A stretch of 64,000 nucleotides of DNA from Massilia sp. Root335 (GCF_001425685.1 NZ_LMCY01000028.1:161899-225898), one strand, 5' to 3'. Positions 9,344 through 18,608 are shown, counted from the stretch's first letter. The notes: generated from the letters alone by a model not told the origin. Translations and numbers: made by a program.

Positions 9344-9600
9344 TGCGGAAAGAGATGTTCCAGCCGTTACGGTTTGGCACAAATTTGAAACGTACAGATG
9401 TCTTGCGGCGTTTAGCATTGCCGCATGAACTTTACTTTTTCGTCATCGGAGCACGGAACCTGTGTCGTCAAGCTGTGGGCGACGGGCCGTTACGGGTTTT
9501 CCCTGCCGAAGAAAGTCGACATCACCACGGCTGCAGGGGTGTCGTGTACATTTCTCTACTTCAATAAGAAGATGAGCCTGAAGGCGGAGCCGGGCAACCG

Positions 9601-9802
9601 GATGATCGTCCGCATCGCCATCGGCGCGTTCCTCGCGGGCGCGGCGCGCGCGGGCGGGCCGGTCGAGATCGACCCCGACATGGCGCCCTATGCCGGCACG
9701 CTGACCCCGGTGCGCCTCGACGCGCCGCGCGCACCGATGCGGGTGCGGCCGGGAAAGTCGCATGCCCGCACGCCGTCGGATGCCGCGTGCGGGTCGACCT
9801 GA
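9601..9802 (+). CDS. possible small exported protein
   Basis: An open frame downstream of the TonB receptor. The ATG at 9601 gives about 66 residues with a hydrophobic, Ala-rich N-terminus ending A-R-A, like a signal peptide, then a Pro/Arg-rich tail. The same frame is open from an ATG at 9425, but the extra N-terminal residues look arbitrary. No family is recognised, and the ribosome-binding site is weak. It may be noise in high-GC DNA. Confidence 0.3.
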
Positions 9803-9864
9803 CGGCACCCCCGCAAGACGTTCATCCTGCCAGGTAGCGCAGGCGCCGCCCGGGCTTACAATCC

Positions 9865-10821
9865 ATGGACGGCCTGTCACAAGACGGGCCACCCGTCCGT
9901 CTAATGGATATGGATACCTCGACCGCACCTGCCCCCGCCGTCGCCGCCCCGGCGACCGCCACCTTCGTCCGCCTGCGCCCGCGCCTGTTCGGGATCGCCT
10001 ACCGCATGCTCGGCATCCGCGCCGACGCCGAGGACATCGTCCAGGAAGCCTGGCTGCGCTGGCAGAACGGCGGCGGCGTCGCCGCGCACACGCCGGAGGC
10101 CTGGCTCGTCACCGTCGTCACACGGCTGTCGATCGACCGCCTGCGCGGCGCGATCACGGAGCGCGAACATTATGTCGGGCCATGGCTGCCGGAGCCGCTG
10201 CTGGAACAGACGGTCGAGTCGCCCGAAAGCGCGCTGGAAGCGGCCGGCGACCTGTCGACGGCCTTCATGCTGATGCTCGAACGGCTGGCGCCGGAGGAGC
10301 GCGCCGTGTTCCTGCTGCACCAGGTGTTCGACTTCGATTATGCCGAAGTCGCGGCGATGGTCGGCAAGACCGAAGCAGCCTGCCGCAAGGTGCTGCAGCG
10401 GGCGCGCGAGCGCGTGCGCGCGGAGCGTCCGCGGTTCGCCGTCAACCGCGAGTTGCACCTTGAATTGCTGGGCCGCTTCGTGCAGGCGTCGCGCTCGGCC
10501 GATCCGGCCCGGGTCCAGGCGCTGCTGGCGGCGGACGCCACGTACACGGGCGACGGCGGCGGCAAGGCCAAGACGGCGGTCAAGCAGGTGTTCGGCGCGG
10601 ACCGGGTCGGCCGCCTCGTCGCCGGCATCGAGCGCAAATGGTCGGACATCGACACCCGGCACGACATCGTCACGGTCAACGGCATGCCGGGCGTGTTGAC
10701 CTGGCGCAATGGTGTGCCCGATGCGGTCACGTCGATCCAGGTCGAGGACGGGCGTATCGCCGCGATCTATGTGGTCCGCAATCCGGACAAGCTCGGCAGC
10801 CTGGCCGGTCGCCGGGCTTGA
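9865..10821 (+). CDS. ECF sigma factor, ECF41-like, with C-terminal SnoaL-type domain
   Basis: Residues about 30-100 form sigma region 2 (an RLFGIAYRMLG-type start) and about 130-195 sigma region 4 with a helix-turn-helix. The C-terminal 110 residues are a SnoaL-like extension. The features that define the ECF41 group are visible: a W-L-P-E-P motif in the linker, a D-G-G-G motif and a terminal N-P-D-K-L motif. In this group the C-terminal domain modulates activity in place of an anti-sigma factor. ECF41 genes usually sit beside a carboxymuconolactone decarboxylase, oxidoreductase or epimerase gene; none is adjacent here. An in-frame ATG at 9904 is a credible alternative start, since a TACAAT hexamer lies at 9857-9862. 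Confidence 0.85.
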   Translation: MDGLSQDGPPVRLMDMDTSTAPAPAVAAPATATFVRLRPRLFGIAYRMLGIRADAEDIVQEAWLRWQNGGGVAAHTPEAWLVTVVTRLSIDRLRGAITEREHYVGPWLPEPLLEQTVESPESALEAAGDLSTAFMLMLERLAPEERAVFLLHQVFDFDYAEVAAMVGKTEAACRKVLQRARERVRAERPRFAVNRELHLELLGRFVQASRSADPARVQALLAADATYTGDGGGKAKTAVKQVFGADRVGRLVAGIERKWSDIDTRHDIVTVNGMPGVLTWRNGVPDAVTSIQVEDGRIAAIYVVRNPDKLGSLAGRRA

Positions 10822-10977
10822 TTTTGTTGCTACACAACGTATTTTCCTGATAACACGCAAAATCGGGCCTGCAGCGCCAAAAAAACCGGTGTTTGTACTT
10901 ATGCATGGCGTAAACGAAGGCATACTGGAGGTTGGCGCTACGCATTCCGCTTCAACCATCTTGAAGGCGTGTAACAC

Positions 10978-12306
10978 ATGGCAGGGGACATTTCGTTATA
11001 CAAGAATCATGTGTTGTTCTTGTCACACCGCTTTTTCATCAAGGACAATTGTGACGAACTGCGCCTGCACGCCCATAAATACGACTTCGACATCTGCTTT
11101 TTCCACGAACTCAGCGATTTCGTGGCGGCCGTCGAGCGCGACGCCGGCGACAGCCTGTACCTGATCGACCTCGATGCGCTGTACAACATGCAGTCCGACA
11201 TGCTGGCGGCACGCAAGACCCTGCTGTTGGGCGAGCTGTTGCAGCGCCTGCCGGGCGACCGCCGCTACGTGTACCTGCAGAGCGAGCGCCAGGGCGGCCG
11301 GTTCGCGTTGCAGCAGCGCCTCGTCGACAGCAACTGCCTCGCGTATGCGGAAAAACCGATCGCCAACGACGTCCTCGTCGACAAGCTGTTCAACCTGTTC
11401 GTGCAGCAGAAGCGCGCCGACGTCGTGCGCGTGACCATGCTGGGCGCGCCGCCGGGGTGGGACGAGGCCGCGCTGCGCGCGCAGCGCCTCGACGTCGTCT
11501 ACCACGCCGATCCCCAGACGCTGCACCTGCGCGTGAAGGACCTGCGGCCCGACATCGTCCTCATCACGGACGAGGAATACGAACGGACGGAAGCCGTCGT
11601 GCGGGTGCTCAAGCGCAATATCGAAGCCGACCCCGTGCGCGAGATCACGCTGCTGCAACGCCGGGCCGATCCGGTCCAGGCCCGGCGCGCGCTCGACAGC
11701 GGATTCGACGCGCTGCTCGCGATGGACGATCCCGACCTGCTGGCCCGCCAGTTGCTCAACCGCGCCGACAAGATCCGCATCAGCCGCGACCTGATCGGCA
11801 AGGACCGCGCGACCGGCCTGCTGAACAAGATCGGCCTGCAGCAGAAGACCCAGTCCCTCATCTGCCGCGCCCTGCTGGAAGGCAAGCCGCTGTGCCTGGG
11901 CGTGATCGACATCGACAAGTTCAAGACGATCAACGATACCTGGGGCCATTATTTCGGCGACATCGTCATCAAGCGCCTGTCGCTGACGCTGGCGGCGCGC
12001 ATGGACGAGGCCGATTTGCTGAGCCGGTTCGGCGGCGAGGAATTCGTCGTCGTGTTCTGGGATTGCACGCTGGAGCAGGGCTGGCGCCGGCTGGATGCGA
12101 TGCGCCAGGCGTTCGGCGCCGCCGCGTTCGAAGTCAAGCCGGGCGACGTGCGCCACTTTTCGTTCAGCGGCGGCCTGGCCGCGTTTCCGGCATACCGCAG
12201 CGAGAACGAACTGTTCCTGCGCGCCGATGCCATGCTGTACGAGGCGAAGGAAGGCGGGCGCAATCAGATCCGGCCGGTGCCGCAGCCGGTCGCGCAGACG
12301 GGCTGA
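10978..12306 (+). CDS. diguanylate cyclase with divergent receiver-like N-terminus
   Basis: A 442-residue cytoplasmic protein. Residues about 1-260 look like two diverged receiver-type modules without a clear phospho-acceptor site. The C-terminal 170 residues are a GGDEF domain with an intact F-G-G-E-E-F active site, so synthesis of cyclic di-GMP is expected. The allosteric inhibitory site RxxD, expected nine residues before the GG pair, reads D-E-A-D, so product inhibition through that site is probably lost. No membrane segments are seen. The gene stands alone between the ECF41 gene and the KfrA-like gene. Confidence 0.87.
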   Translation: MAGDISLYKNHVLFLSHRFFIKDNCDELRLHAHKYDFDICFFHELSDFVAAVERDAGDSLYLIDLDALYNMQSDMLAARKTLLLGELLQRLPGDRRYVYLQSERQGGRFALQQRLVDSNCLAYAEKPIANDVLVDKLFNLFVQQKRADVVRVTMLGAPPGWDEAALRAQRLDVVYHADPQTLHLRVKDLRPDIVLITDEEYERTEAVVRVLKRNIEADPVREITLLQRRADPVQARRALDSGFDALLAMDDPDLLARQLLNRADKIRISRDLIGKDRATGLLNKIGLQQKTQSLICRALLEGKPLCLGVIDIDKFKTINDTWGHYFGDIVIKRLSLTLAARMDEADLLSRFGGEEFVVVFWDCTLEQGWRRLDAMRQAFGAAAFEVKPGDVRHFSFSGGLAAFPAYRSENELFLRADAMLYEAKEGGRNQIRPVPQPVAQTG

Positions 12307-12473
12307 TCCCTTGCCGCCTCGGCAATGTCCGGGCAGTGAAGTAAGCATTTGTGAAATAAAATCGCCGGCGACGCGTCGCGGGCGCAACACTTGCGCCGGG
12401 GAAGCCTGCGGAATTTCTCTACGGGAAGTATCATACGCACTCCGAAATCCAACGAAGCAGGAGTCAAGACCTT

Positions 12474-13202
12474 ATGGCAGGCCAAGAAGTCACATTCGAC
12501 GACGTTGCGCGCGCAGCCGAGAGTTTGCAGGAAGATGGCGAGGCGGTCACCATCGAAGCGGTGCAGGACTTCCTCGGCGAAGGGTCGCCGAACGCCATCT
12601 TCAAGCACCTGGCCGCGTGGCGTGCGGCCAACGTCAAGCCGGCCGCGCCGCCGAAGGCCGAGCTGCCGCCGGAACTGCTGGCCGGCCTCGCCGACTGGGC
12701 GCTGAAATTCGCGGAACAGAGCGGCGCCGGCGACCGCGAAGCGCTGGCGCGCAACGAGGCCGATATCGAAGCCCTGCGCCGGGCCGGCGAGTCGCTCGAA
12801 GGCGAACGCGATGCGCTGCGCGAGGACATGGCCAGCGCCACGGCCGCGTCGGAAGAAGCCATCGCCGAGCGCGACGAAACCATCGAACGCCTGAACGCGG
12901 AACTGAAGAACGCGCGCCAGGTCGCGATGGACGCCCTCGTCAGCAAGGCGAAGGACCAGCTGGCGATCGACGGCAAGGAACAGCAGTTGACCCAGCTGCG
13001 CCAGGAACTGGAGCGCAAGGTGGCCGACATGGCGGCCGAATCGGACGCGCGCCTGCGCGCCGAGATGGAACTGGTCGGCGCCACGACCGCACGCGACAGC
13101 CTGTCGGCCGAACTGGACGACATGCGCGCGAAGCTCGACAAATCGACGGCGGAGCGCAGCAAGCTGCGGGCCGAACTGACCGAGTTGAAGGGCAAGAAAT
13201 AA
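12474..13202 (+). CDS. KfrA-like N-terminal DNA-binding coiled-coil protein
   Basis: A 242-residue protein. Residues about 5-60 match the KfrA N-terminal DNA-binding fold known from plasmid-encoded proteins. Residues about 75-240 are a nearly uninterrupted alpha-helical coiled coil rich in Glu, Arg, Ala and Leu. KfrA proteins autoregulate and aid plasmid maintenance; chromosomal relatives of unknown role are common. There is no nearby plasmid replication or partition gene, so a chromosomal role is more likely. It is followed closely by the convergent Lrp gene. Confidence 0.8.
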   Translation: MAGQEVTFDDVARAAESLQEDGEAVTIEAVQDFLGEGSPNAIFKHLAAWRAANVKPAAPPKAELPPELLAGLADWALKFAEQSGAGDREALARNEADIEALRRAGESLEGERDALREDMASATAASEEAIAERDETIERLNAELKNARQVAMDALVSKAKDQLAIDGKEQQLTQLRQELERKVADMAAESDARLRAEMELVGATTARDSLSAELDDMRAKLDKSTAERSKLRAELTELKGKK

Positions 13203-13227
13203 CGTACGGCGGGCGCGCGTCCCTACG

Positions 13228-13695
13228 TCACGGGGTGACGGACGGCGCGCGTTTCAGGCAGCGCAGCGTGAACGTCGAGCGCGTGCGCGTCACCCCGGGC
13301 AGCTTATAGAGTTTCTGGCGCAGGAAGCGCTCATAGCCTTCCGTCCCCGATACGGCCACCTTGATCAGGTAGTCGTATTCCCCCGACAGCAGATACGCCT
13401 CCATCACTTCCGGCAGGTCGGCCAGCGCGTCCTGGAATGCCGTGAAGATCTCGTCGTCGTGGCGGTCGACCGTCACTTCGATGATCACCGTGTCCGGCAT
13501 GCCCAGCGCGCGCTGGTCCAGCATCGCGACATAGCCCGTGATATAGCCCGCATCCTCCAGCGTCTTGACGCGGTGCCAGCACGGCGTCGGCGTCAAATGC
13601 ACCGTCTCCGCCAGTTTCTGGTTGCTGATGCGCCCGTCGCGGCTGAGCGTGCGCAGGATCTGGCGGTCGGTTTCGTCCAGCTGGCCGTCTTTCAT
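13228..13695 (-). CDS. Lrp/AsnC family transcriptional regulator
   Basis: A 155-residue regulator with a winged helix-turn-helix at about residues 8-55 (ISNQKLAETVHLTPTPCWHRV-type segment) and a C-terminal RAM ligand-binding domain. I chose the ATG at 13693-13695 because it has a GAAGGA ribosome-binding site; the longer open frame adds 17 residues not typical of the family. It is divergent from the DMT exporter gene, with about 220 bases between starts. Lrp-type regulators often control an adjacent amino-acid exporter, so the exporter is a reasonable candidate target. Confidence 0.88.
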   Translation of the reverse strand: MKDGQLDETDRQILRTLSRDGRISNQKLAETVHLTPTPCWHRVKTLEDAGYITGYVAMLDQRALGMPDTVIIEVTVDRHDDEIFTAFQDALADLPEVMEAYLLSGEYDYLIKVAVSGTEGYERFLRQKLYKLPGVTRTRSTFTLRCLKRAPSVTP

Positions 13696-13919
13696 TGCAG
13701 TGCTTCCTTCGTGGTTTCTGTATAGACATGGAGATTTTATCGCCATTTTAATGGAATCCTAGACGATCCTTCTGAATATGGCGGTGTTATCGCTATCGAA
13801 TAGAAGCACATTCTGCGCGTGCTCCCTTACCATTGCTGCTCGCTTACCAGCTTTTCTTGCGGTGCAGCATTCCCGACCCGGGCGTGGCTGCGCCAGCCGC
13901 TTTTCGTTCAGGAGTCCAC

Positions 13920-14855
13920 GTGTCGAATGCAGTGTCACGGGCGGGCGCCGGCTACCGGGGAGATCCCTTCGCAGCCGAACTGCCGCTCATGTTGATCACC
14001 CCCGCGCTGTTCGCGGCCAACCTCGTCGTCGCCCGCTGGGCCCAGGGCGCGGGCATCCCGCCCGTCTTCCTCGCTTTCGGGCGCTGGATGCTGGCCTTCG
14101 TGATCCTGATGCCGTCGTGCGGTCCGCGCCTCTGGGCGCTGCGTCACACGCTGCGTGCGAACTGGCGGCGCATCCTGCTGCTGGCCGGCCTGGGCATGGG
14201 CCTCGCGACCGCCCCGCAATACGTGGGCGCGCGCCACACGAGCGCCGCGAACGTCGGCATCATCTTTGCCGCCTGCCCGGCGCTCGTGACGATGATCGAG
14301 ACGCTCGTGTGGAAGGCGCCGCTGTCGCGCCGCCAGGCCGGCGGCCTGTTCCTCGCGATCCTCGGCGTGCTGGTCGTGCTGGCGAAGGGCGACGTGACGG
14401 CGCTGGGCCAGCTGGAATTCGGCCGCGGCGACCTGTGGGTCGTGCTGGCCGCCTGCGGCTGGTCGTTCTACACCGTCTTCAACAAGCGCCTGCCGCTGCC
14501 GCCGCTGCCCGCCGCCGTGAAGCTGGCCGCGCTGATCGGCGGCGGCGCGCTCGTGCTGGCGCCGTTCGCGGCATTCGAGGCGGCGACTGGCACCGTGCCC
14601 GATTTCGGCGACGGCCGCCTGTACGCCGCGCTGGCCTTCCTCGCCGTCGTGCCGAGCCTGGGCGCCTACTTTTTCTTCGACCGCCTCGTGGCCGCCGCCG
14701 GCCCGGCGCGCGCGAGCCTGACCGTGTACCTGATTCCGCTGTTCGCCACGCTGGCCGCGTGGCCGTTGCTGAAGGAGCCGCCGCACCTGTATCACGCGGC
14801 CGGGTTCGCGGTCATCCTGGCGGGCGTCGTCGTCGCCAGCGTGCGCCGCCGATAA
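13920..14855 (+). CDS. DMT superfamily (EamA) exporter
   Basis: A 311-residue inner-membrane protein with ten predicted transmembrane helices in two EamA repeats. A GTG start at 13920 is preferred: it has an AGGAG sequence five bases upstream and begins just before the first helix. The same frame is open from an ATG at 13833. EamA proteins typically export amino acids or other small metabolites. The divergent Lrp-type regulator supports an amino-acid or amine substrate, but the sequence does not show which. Confidence 0.85.
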   Translation: MSNAVSRAGAGYRGDPFAAELPLMLITPALFAANLVVARWAQGAGIPPVFLAFGRWMLAFVILMPSCGPRLWALRHTLRANWRRILLLAGLGMGLATAPQYVGARHTSAANVGIIFAACPALVTMIETLVWKAPLSRRQAGGLFLAILGVLVVLAKGDVTALGQLEFGRGDLWVVLAACGWSFYTVFNKRLPLPPLPAAVKLAALIGGGALVLAPFAAFEAATGTVPDFGDGRLYAALAFLAVVPSLGAYFFFDRLVAAAGPARASLTVYLIPLFATLAAWPLLKEPPHLYHAAGFAVILAGVVVASVRRR

Positions 14856-14875
14856 CGCGGGCAATCGGCGGGCCC

Positions 14876-14918
14876 GGGGTGCCCACCCTACGTAAGCCGG
14901 CCGTAGGGTGGGCACCCC
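14876..14918. repeat. perfect 17-bp inverted repeat between convergent genes
   Basis: A 17-base arm (14876-14892) and its exact reverse complement (14902-14918) are separated by 9 bases. A third partial copy of the arm follows at about 14919-14936. The hairpin lies between the stop of the DMT exporter and the convergent GH92 gene. It could act as a bidirectional transcription stop or mRNA-stabilising structure, but it lacks a T-run. The sequence also looks like a dispersed intergenic palindromic (REP/MITE-like) element. Confidence 0.75.
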
Positions 14919-14944
14919 GTGCCCACCGAACGTATGCGATGGAA

Positions 14945-17245
14945 TCAATACGGGGTTTGGGTGTAGGGCCGCGCCGACGGCGCCTTGCCCCATGCCTTGT
15001 TCGGCGTGGCCTGCATGCGGAACACGAGTTCCCCGCCCGCCATGATGTCCGCGTGCCGCAGCACGCTGCGCGCAAGCGGCCTGCCGTTCAGGGTCACGCT
15101 GCCCACATACGGATTCGCGTCCGCCAGCCCCTCGGTCCGCACGGTGAACCGCTTGCCGTTCGGCAGATTCAGGACCGCGCGGTCGACGAACGGCCGCCCG
15201 ATCACGTACTCGTTGCTGCCGGGCGCCACCGGATAAAAGCCAAGCGCCGTGAACGCGAGCCAGGCCGACATCTGGCCCAGGTCGTCGTTGCCCGCGAGGC
15301 CGTCCGGCGTGTCATGGTACTGGCTGGCGACGATCTGCGCGAGGCGCGCCTGCGTCTTCCACGGCGCGCCCGCATAGTTGTACAGATAGGCCACGTGGTG
15401 CGACGGCTCGTTGCCGTGGGCGTAGTGGCCGATCAGGCCGGAGATGTCTTCCATGTGCGCGTACACGGCCGGATCGATCTTCGCGTCGAACACCTGGTCG
15501 ATCTTGCCGATCAGGCCCGCGTCCCCGCCGAGCATCTGCACGAGGCCCGCGTTATCGTGCGGCATATACCAGGAATACTGCCACGCGCTGCCCTCGGTAT
15601 AGTCGCTGCCGAAGTTGGAGCGCACCGGATCGAACGGCGTGCGGAACTGGCCGTCCGATTTTTTCGCGCGCACGAAGCCGGTCACCGGATCGAACACGTT
15701 GCGCCAGTTCTGCGCGCGCTTGTAGTAGCGGTCGGCGACGTCGCGGCGGCCCATCTTTTCCGCCATGCGCGCGATGGTCCAGTCGTCGAACGCATATTCG
15801 ACGGTCTTCGACGCCGCTTCCGGTTCCAGGTCGATCGGCACGTAGCCCAGCTTCATGTAGTACCGCAGGCCGCCGTACGGGCCGTACTCCGCGCTGGACG
15901 TCATCGCGCGCAGCGCTTCGTCGGCGTCGAATCCCTTCAAGCCCTTCATGTACGCGTCCGCGATCACGGGCACCGCGTGGTAGCCGATCATGCACCACGT
16001 CTCCTGGCCGGCGAACTGCCACACGGGCAGGATACCGTACGGGCTGGCCTTCTGCGATTCGATCAGCGAGCGCACGAAGTCCACGTTGCGCCGCTCCGGC
16101 TGGATCAGCGTCAGCAGCGGATGCAGCGCGCGGTAGGTGTCCCACAAGGAGAACGTGGAGTGGAAACGGAAGCCCTGCGCTTCGTGCACCTGGTTGTCGG
16201 GCCCGCGGTACTTGCCGTCCGTGTCCATGAACAGGCTCGGGGCCAGCATGGCGTGATACAGGCCGGTGTACACCATCCGCTTCATGGCGGGCGGCGCATC
16301 GACGTCGACGGCGGCCAGCGCCTGTTCCCACGCGTCGTGCGCGTGCCGGCGCTCGGCGTCGAAGTCCCAGCCCGGCATCTCGGCGAGATTCGCCAGCGCC
16401 CCGTCTTCGCTGACGGCGGACACGGCCACCTTGACGAGCACCGTGGCGTCGGCGGGCTGCCCGAAGTCGAACGTGCCCTCCAGCGCCTTGCCTTCCACGA
16501 GGACCTTGTCGGCCGGCGTCTTGCCCGGCGCTGCGAAGCCCTTGTATTCGACGCCTTCCTCGCGGTTCAGCAACTGGTGGCCGACGATGGGCCGCGAGAA
16601 CCGGATGGCGAAGTACAGCTGCCGGCCCGGCGCCCAGCCGCGCGTTTCGCGCATGCCGGTGACGGTGTCGTTGCCGCGCAGGCGCAGGCGCGACCACAGG
16701 TTCTTGCCGGACCAGTCGTAGATGCTCGAGCGCAGGTCGAGGATCACGTGCGCGTCCGCGCCCGGCCTGAAGCGGTAGCGGTGCAGGCCCACGCGCTCGC
16801 TGGCCGTCAGTTCCACGTCGACGTCGTTGTCGAGCAGCCGGACGGCGTAATAGCCCGGCTCCGCATGTTCGTCCTTGTGCGAGAAGCGCGAGCGGTAGCC
16901 GCTGAACGGGCGCTCGGGATAACCCGGCTCCAGCTTGACGTCGCCGCTCGTCGGCATCAGGAGGACGTCGCCCAGGTCCGAATGGCCCGCGCCGGAGAAA
17001 TGCGTGTGCGAGAAGCCGAGAATGGAATCGTCCTCGTAGCGGTAGCCGGCCGCCCACGGATAGCTCTGGCGGAAGTGGCGCACCTGGGTGTCCGGGCTCA
17101 GTTGCACCATGCCGAACGGCCGCGTCGCGCCCGGGAACGTGTGGCCGTCGCCGCCGGTGCCGATGAAGACGTCGACATTGTCCGTGCGGCTGGCCGCGTG
17201 GGCGAAGGTGCACGCGCACAGCGCGGCGATGGCAAGGGAACGCAT
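14945..17245 (-). CDS. GH92 family alpha-1,2-mannosidase
   Basis: A 766-residue exported enzyme that hydrolyses alpha-mannosides. The signal peptide covers about 18 residues, cleaved after A-H-A. The N-terminal beta-sandwich carries F-S-H-T-H-F-S-G, and the C-terminal (alpha/alpha)6 barrel carries the GH92 signature G-N-D-D-x-G-Q-M-S-A-W, whose acidic residues act in the inverting, calcium-dependent reaction. ETWCMIGYHA is also typical. The start at 17245 has a GGAGA ribosome-binding site; a longer frame adds 13 residues. No other glycan genes are adjacent. It probably acts on mannosides from fungal or plant glycoproteins in the periplasm or outside the cell. Confidence 0.9.
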   Translation of the reverse strand: MRSLAIAALCACTFAHAASRTDNVDVFIGTGGDGHTFPGATRPFGMVQLSPDTQVRHFRQSYPWAAGYRYEDDSILGFSHTHFSGAGHSDLGDVLLMPTSGDVKLEPGYPERPFSGYRSRFSHKDEHAEPGYYAVRLLDNDVDVELTASERVGLHRYRFRPGADAHVILDLRSSIYDWSGKNLWSRLRLRGNDTVTGMRETRGWAPGRQLYFAIRFSRPIVGHQLLNREEGVEYKGFAAPGKTPADKVLVEGKALEGTFDFGQPADATVLVKVAVSAVSEDGALANLAEMPGWDFDAERRHAHDAWEQALAAVDVDAPPAMKRMVYTGLYHAMLAPSLFMDTDGKYRGPDNQVHEAQGFRFHSTFSLWDTYRALHPLLTLIQPERRNVDFVRSLIESQKASPYGILPVWQFAGQETWCMIGYHAVPVIADAYMKGLKGFDADEALRAMTSSAEYGPYGGLRYYMKLGYVPIDLEPEAASKTVEYAFDDWTIARMAEKMGRRDVADRYYKRAQNWRNVFDPVTGFVRAKKSDGQFRTPFDPVRSNFGSDYTEGSAWQYSWYMPHDNAGLVQMLGGDAGLIGKIDQVFDAKIDPAVYAHMEDISGLIGHYAHGNEPSHHVAYLYNYAGAPWKTQARLAQIVASQYHDTPDGLAGNDDLGQMSAWLAFTALGFYPVAPGSNEYVIGRPFVDRAVLNLPNGKRFTVRTEGLADANPYVGSVTLNGRPLARSVLRHADIMAGGELVFRMQATPNKAWGKAPSARPYTQTPY

Positions 17246-17544
17246 GGTGTCTCCAGTGTGGTGCCGGGGGATCGCCCCGTGCATGCGATGGCGCGCCGGA
17301 TCGTCGGCGGTGCGCGGTCAAACCAGAAACATAACGCGAAAGTTTCGCAATCGGCAACAGGAATGCGCGCCATCGAGCGCTTGTAAAACCGACAAATCCT
17401 TGTAAAAGTTTGGCAATTTTGGCGCGGTGCGTGGTGCCCGTCGCCACGTTTTTGTGTAAAAAAGCCTGGTTTGGCACATTTTTCCGGCCACAAGACGCAC
17501 GGTTGCGCTAATATTGTCGAGCGGAAACTTTTAACCCAAAGTAT
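17246..17544. other. divergent intergenic region, GH92 / pilE
   Basis: This 299-base non-coding stretch separates the GH92 gene from the pilin operon. It is more AT-rich than its neighbours. A TAATAT hexamer at 17509-17514, about 30 bases before the pilE start, could be a -10 element, but no good -35 is in register. I looked for a sigma-54 pattern around the TTGGCAC at 17471 and did not find the required GC element. Confidence 0.4.
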
Positions 17545-17985
17545 ATGGAAACTCGCTTCCTGTCTACCCGGCTCGAACGCGGCTTCACGTTGATCGAGAT
17601 CCTCGTCGTCGTGGCGATCGTCGGCATCCTCAGCGCCATCGCGGTGCCGGTCTACCGCGACTACGTGACGCGCGCGCGCCTGACCGAAGCCTTTTCGGGA
17701 CTGGGCAGCGTGTCCACGGCCGCCGAGGATTACTGGAACACCAGCAGCCCGCACACGTACGACGGCTTCGACCGGCTGCCGGCGAACAGCGCCAATTTCA
17801 CGTTCGCGCTGAGCGGCGCCACGGCGTCCGCGTACAAGGTGACGGCGACGGGAGCCGGTCCGGTGGCGGGCTTCGTCTACACGATCGACCAGAACGGCAA
17901 CCGCGCCACCACTGCGGCGCCGACCGGGTGGGGCACGAGCACGTCGTGCTGGATCGACCGCAAGGGCGCGCAGTGCGTGCAATGA
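17545..17985 (+). CDS. pilE: type IV pilin PilE-like
   Basis: A 146-residue type IVa prepilin. A short basic leader ends in Gly before F-T-L-I-E-I, with Glu at +5, followed by the conserved hydrophobic helix. The C-terminal domain is small and has a Cys pair (about residues 135 and 144) in the usual D-loop position. It is the first gene of a six-gene operon and overlaps the next gene by 4 bp. The size suggests a minor pilin of the PilE type rather than the main subunit, but this cannot be settled from sequence alone. Confidence 0.87.
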   Translation: METRFLSTRLERGFTLIEILVVVAIVGILSAIAVPVYRDYVTRARLTEAFSGLGSVSTAAEDYWNTSSPHTYDGFDRLPANSANFTFALSGATASAYKVTATGAGPVAGFVYTIDQNGNRATTAAPTGWGTSTSCWIDRKGAQCVQ

Positions 17986-18608
17986 CGCGGCCGCGCCAGG
18001 CGCGCGGCTTCACCTTGATCGAGGCCGTCGTCGTCGTCGCGATCATGTGCATTGTCCTCTCCGTCGGCCTGCCGTCGATGTCGAACTGGCTGCTGGGCCG
18101 CAAGGCGCTGGCGGCCGCCGTGTTCTACCAGGACGCCTTCACGCTCGCGCGCAACACCGCGATCGCGCACAACAGCCACAGCCGCCTGGTGCTGACCGAG
18201 AACGCCGTCAACGGCAAGATGGACTGGCGCGTCGACATCTGTTTTCCGACGTCCGGCATCCCCTGCAACGGCGACACCGGCACCTGGTCCACCGCGACGA
18301 CGGCCGCCGACGGCGATCCCGATCCCGACCAGGTGTTCCGCTCCATCGGCCGCAGCGCCGAAGCGATGCCGGGCGAGGGCGACCTGGCGCTGGCCGTGAA
18401 CCCGTCCGGCGCCACCGAGGTGTATTTCACGCCGCTGGGCTGGGTCGACACGAGCGTCGCGCCGCGCCTCGCGCGGATCGGCCTCGCGCCCGCGCTCACG
18501 CGCGCGAACGCCTTCGCGCCGCTGGCCGTCGTGTTGACGCTGGCGGGCATCGCCACCATCTGCGATCCGTCCGCGGCGGCGCACGACGTGCGCGGGTGTC
18601 CGCCGTGA
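17982..18608 (+). CDS. fimT: minor pilin FimT-like (GspH domain)
   Basis: A 208-residue prepilin-like protein with cleavage signal G then F-T-L-I-E-A, a hydrophobic helix, and a GspH/FimT-type domain with four Cys. The ATG sits within the stop of pilE (ATGA overlap, 17982-17985), which decides the start and implies coupled translation. FimT proteins are minor pilins that prime pilus assembly and in some species bind DNA for uptake. Confidence 0.85.
   Translation: MTRPRQARGFTLIEAVVVVAIMCIVLSVGLPSMSNWLLGRKALAAAVFYQDAFTLARNTAIAHNSHSRLVLTENAVNGKMDWRVDICFPTSGIPCNGDTGTWSTATTAADGDPDPDQVFRSIGRSAEAMPGEGDLALAVNPSGATEVYFTPLGWVDTSVAPRLARIGLAPALTRANAFAPLAVVLTLAGIATICDPSAAAHDVRGCPP

Noticed and set aside
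9370-9395. Sigma-54 promoter after the TonB receptor gene
   Set aside because: Same problem: the -24-like TTGGCAC lacks a -12 element at the right distance.
13778-17386. 1202-codon plus-strand frame over the DMT exporter and GH92 genes
   Set aside because: It runs across two well-identified genes in other frames and across their intergenic hairpin; the product is low-complexity.
17471-17490. Sigma-54 promoter before pilE
   Set aside because: TTGGCAC is present, but the GC of the -12 element is not at the required spacing.
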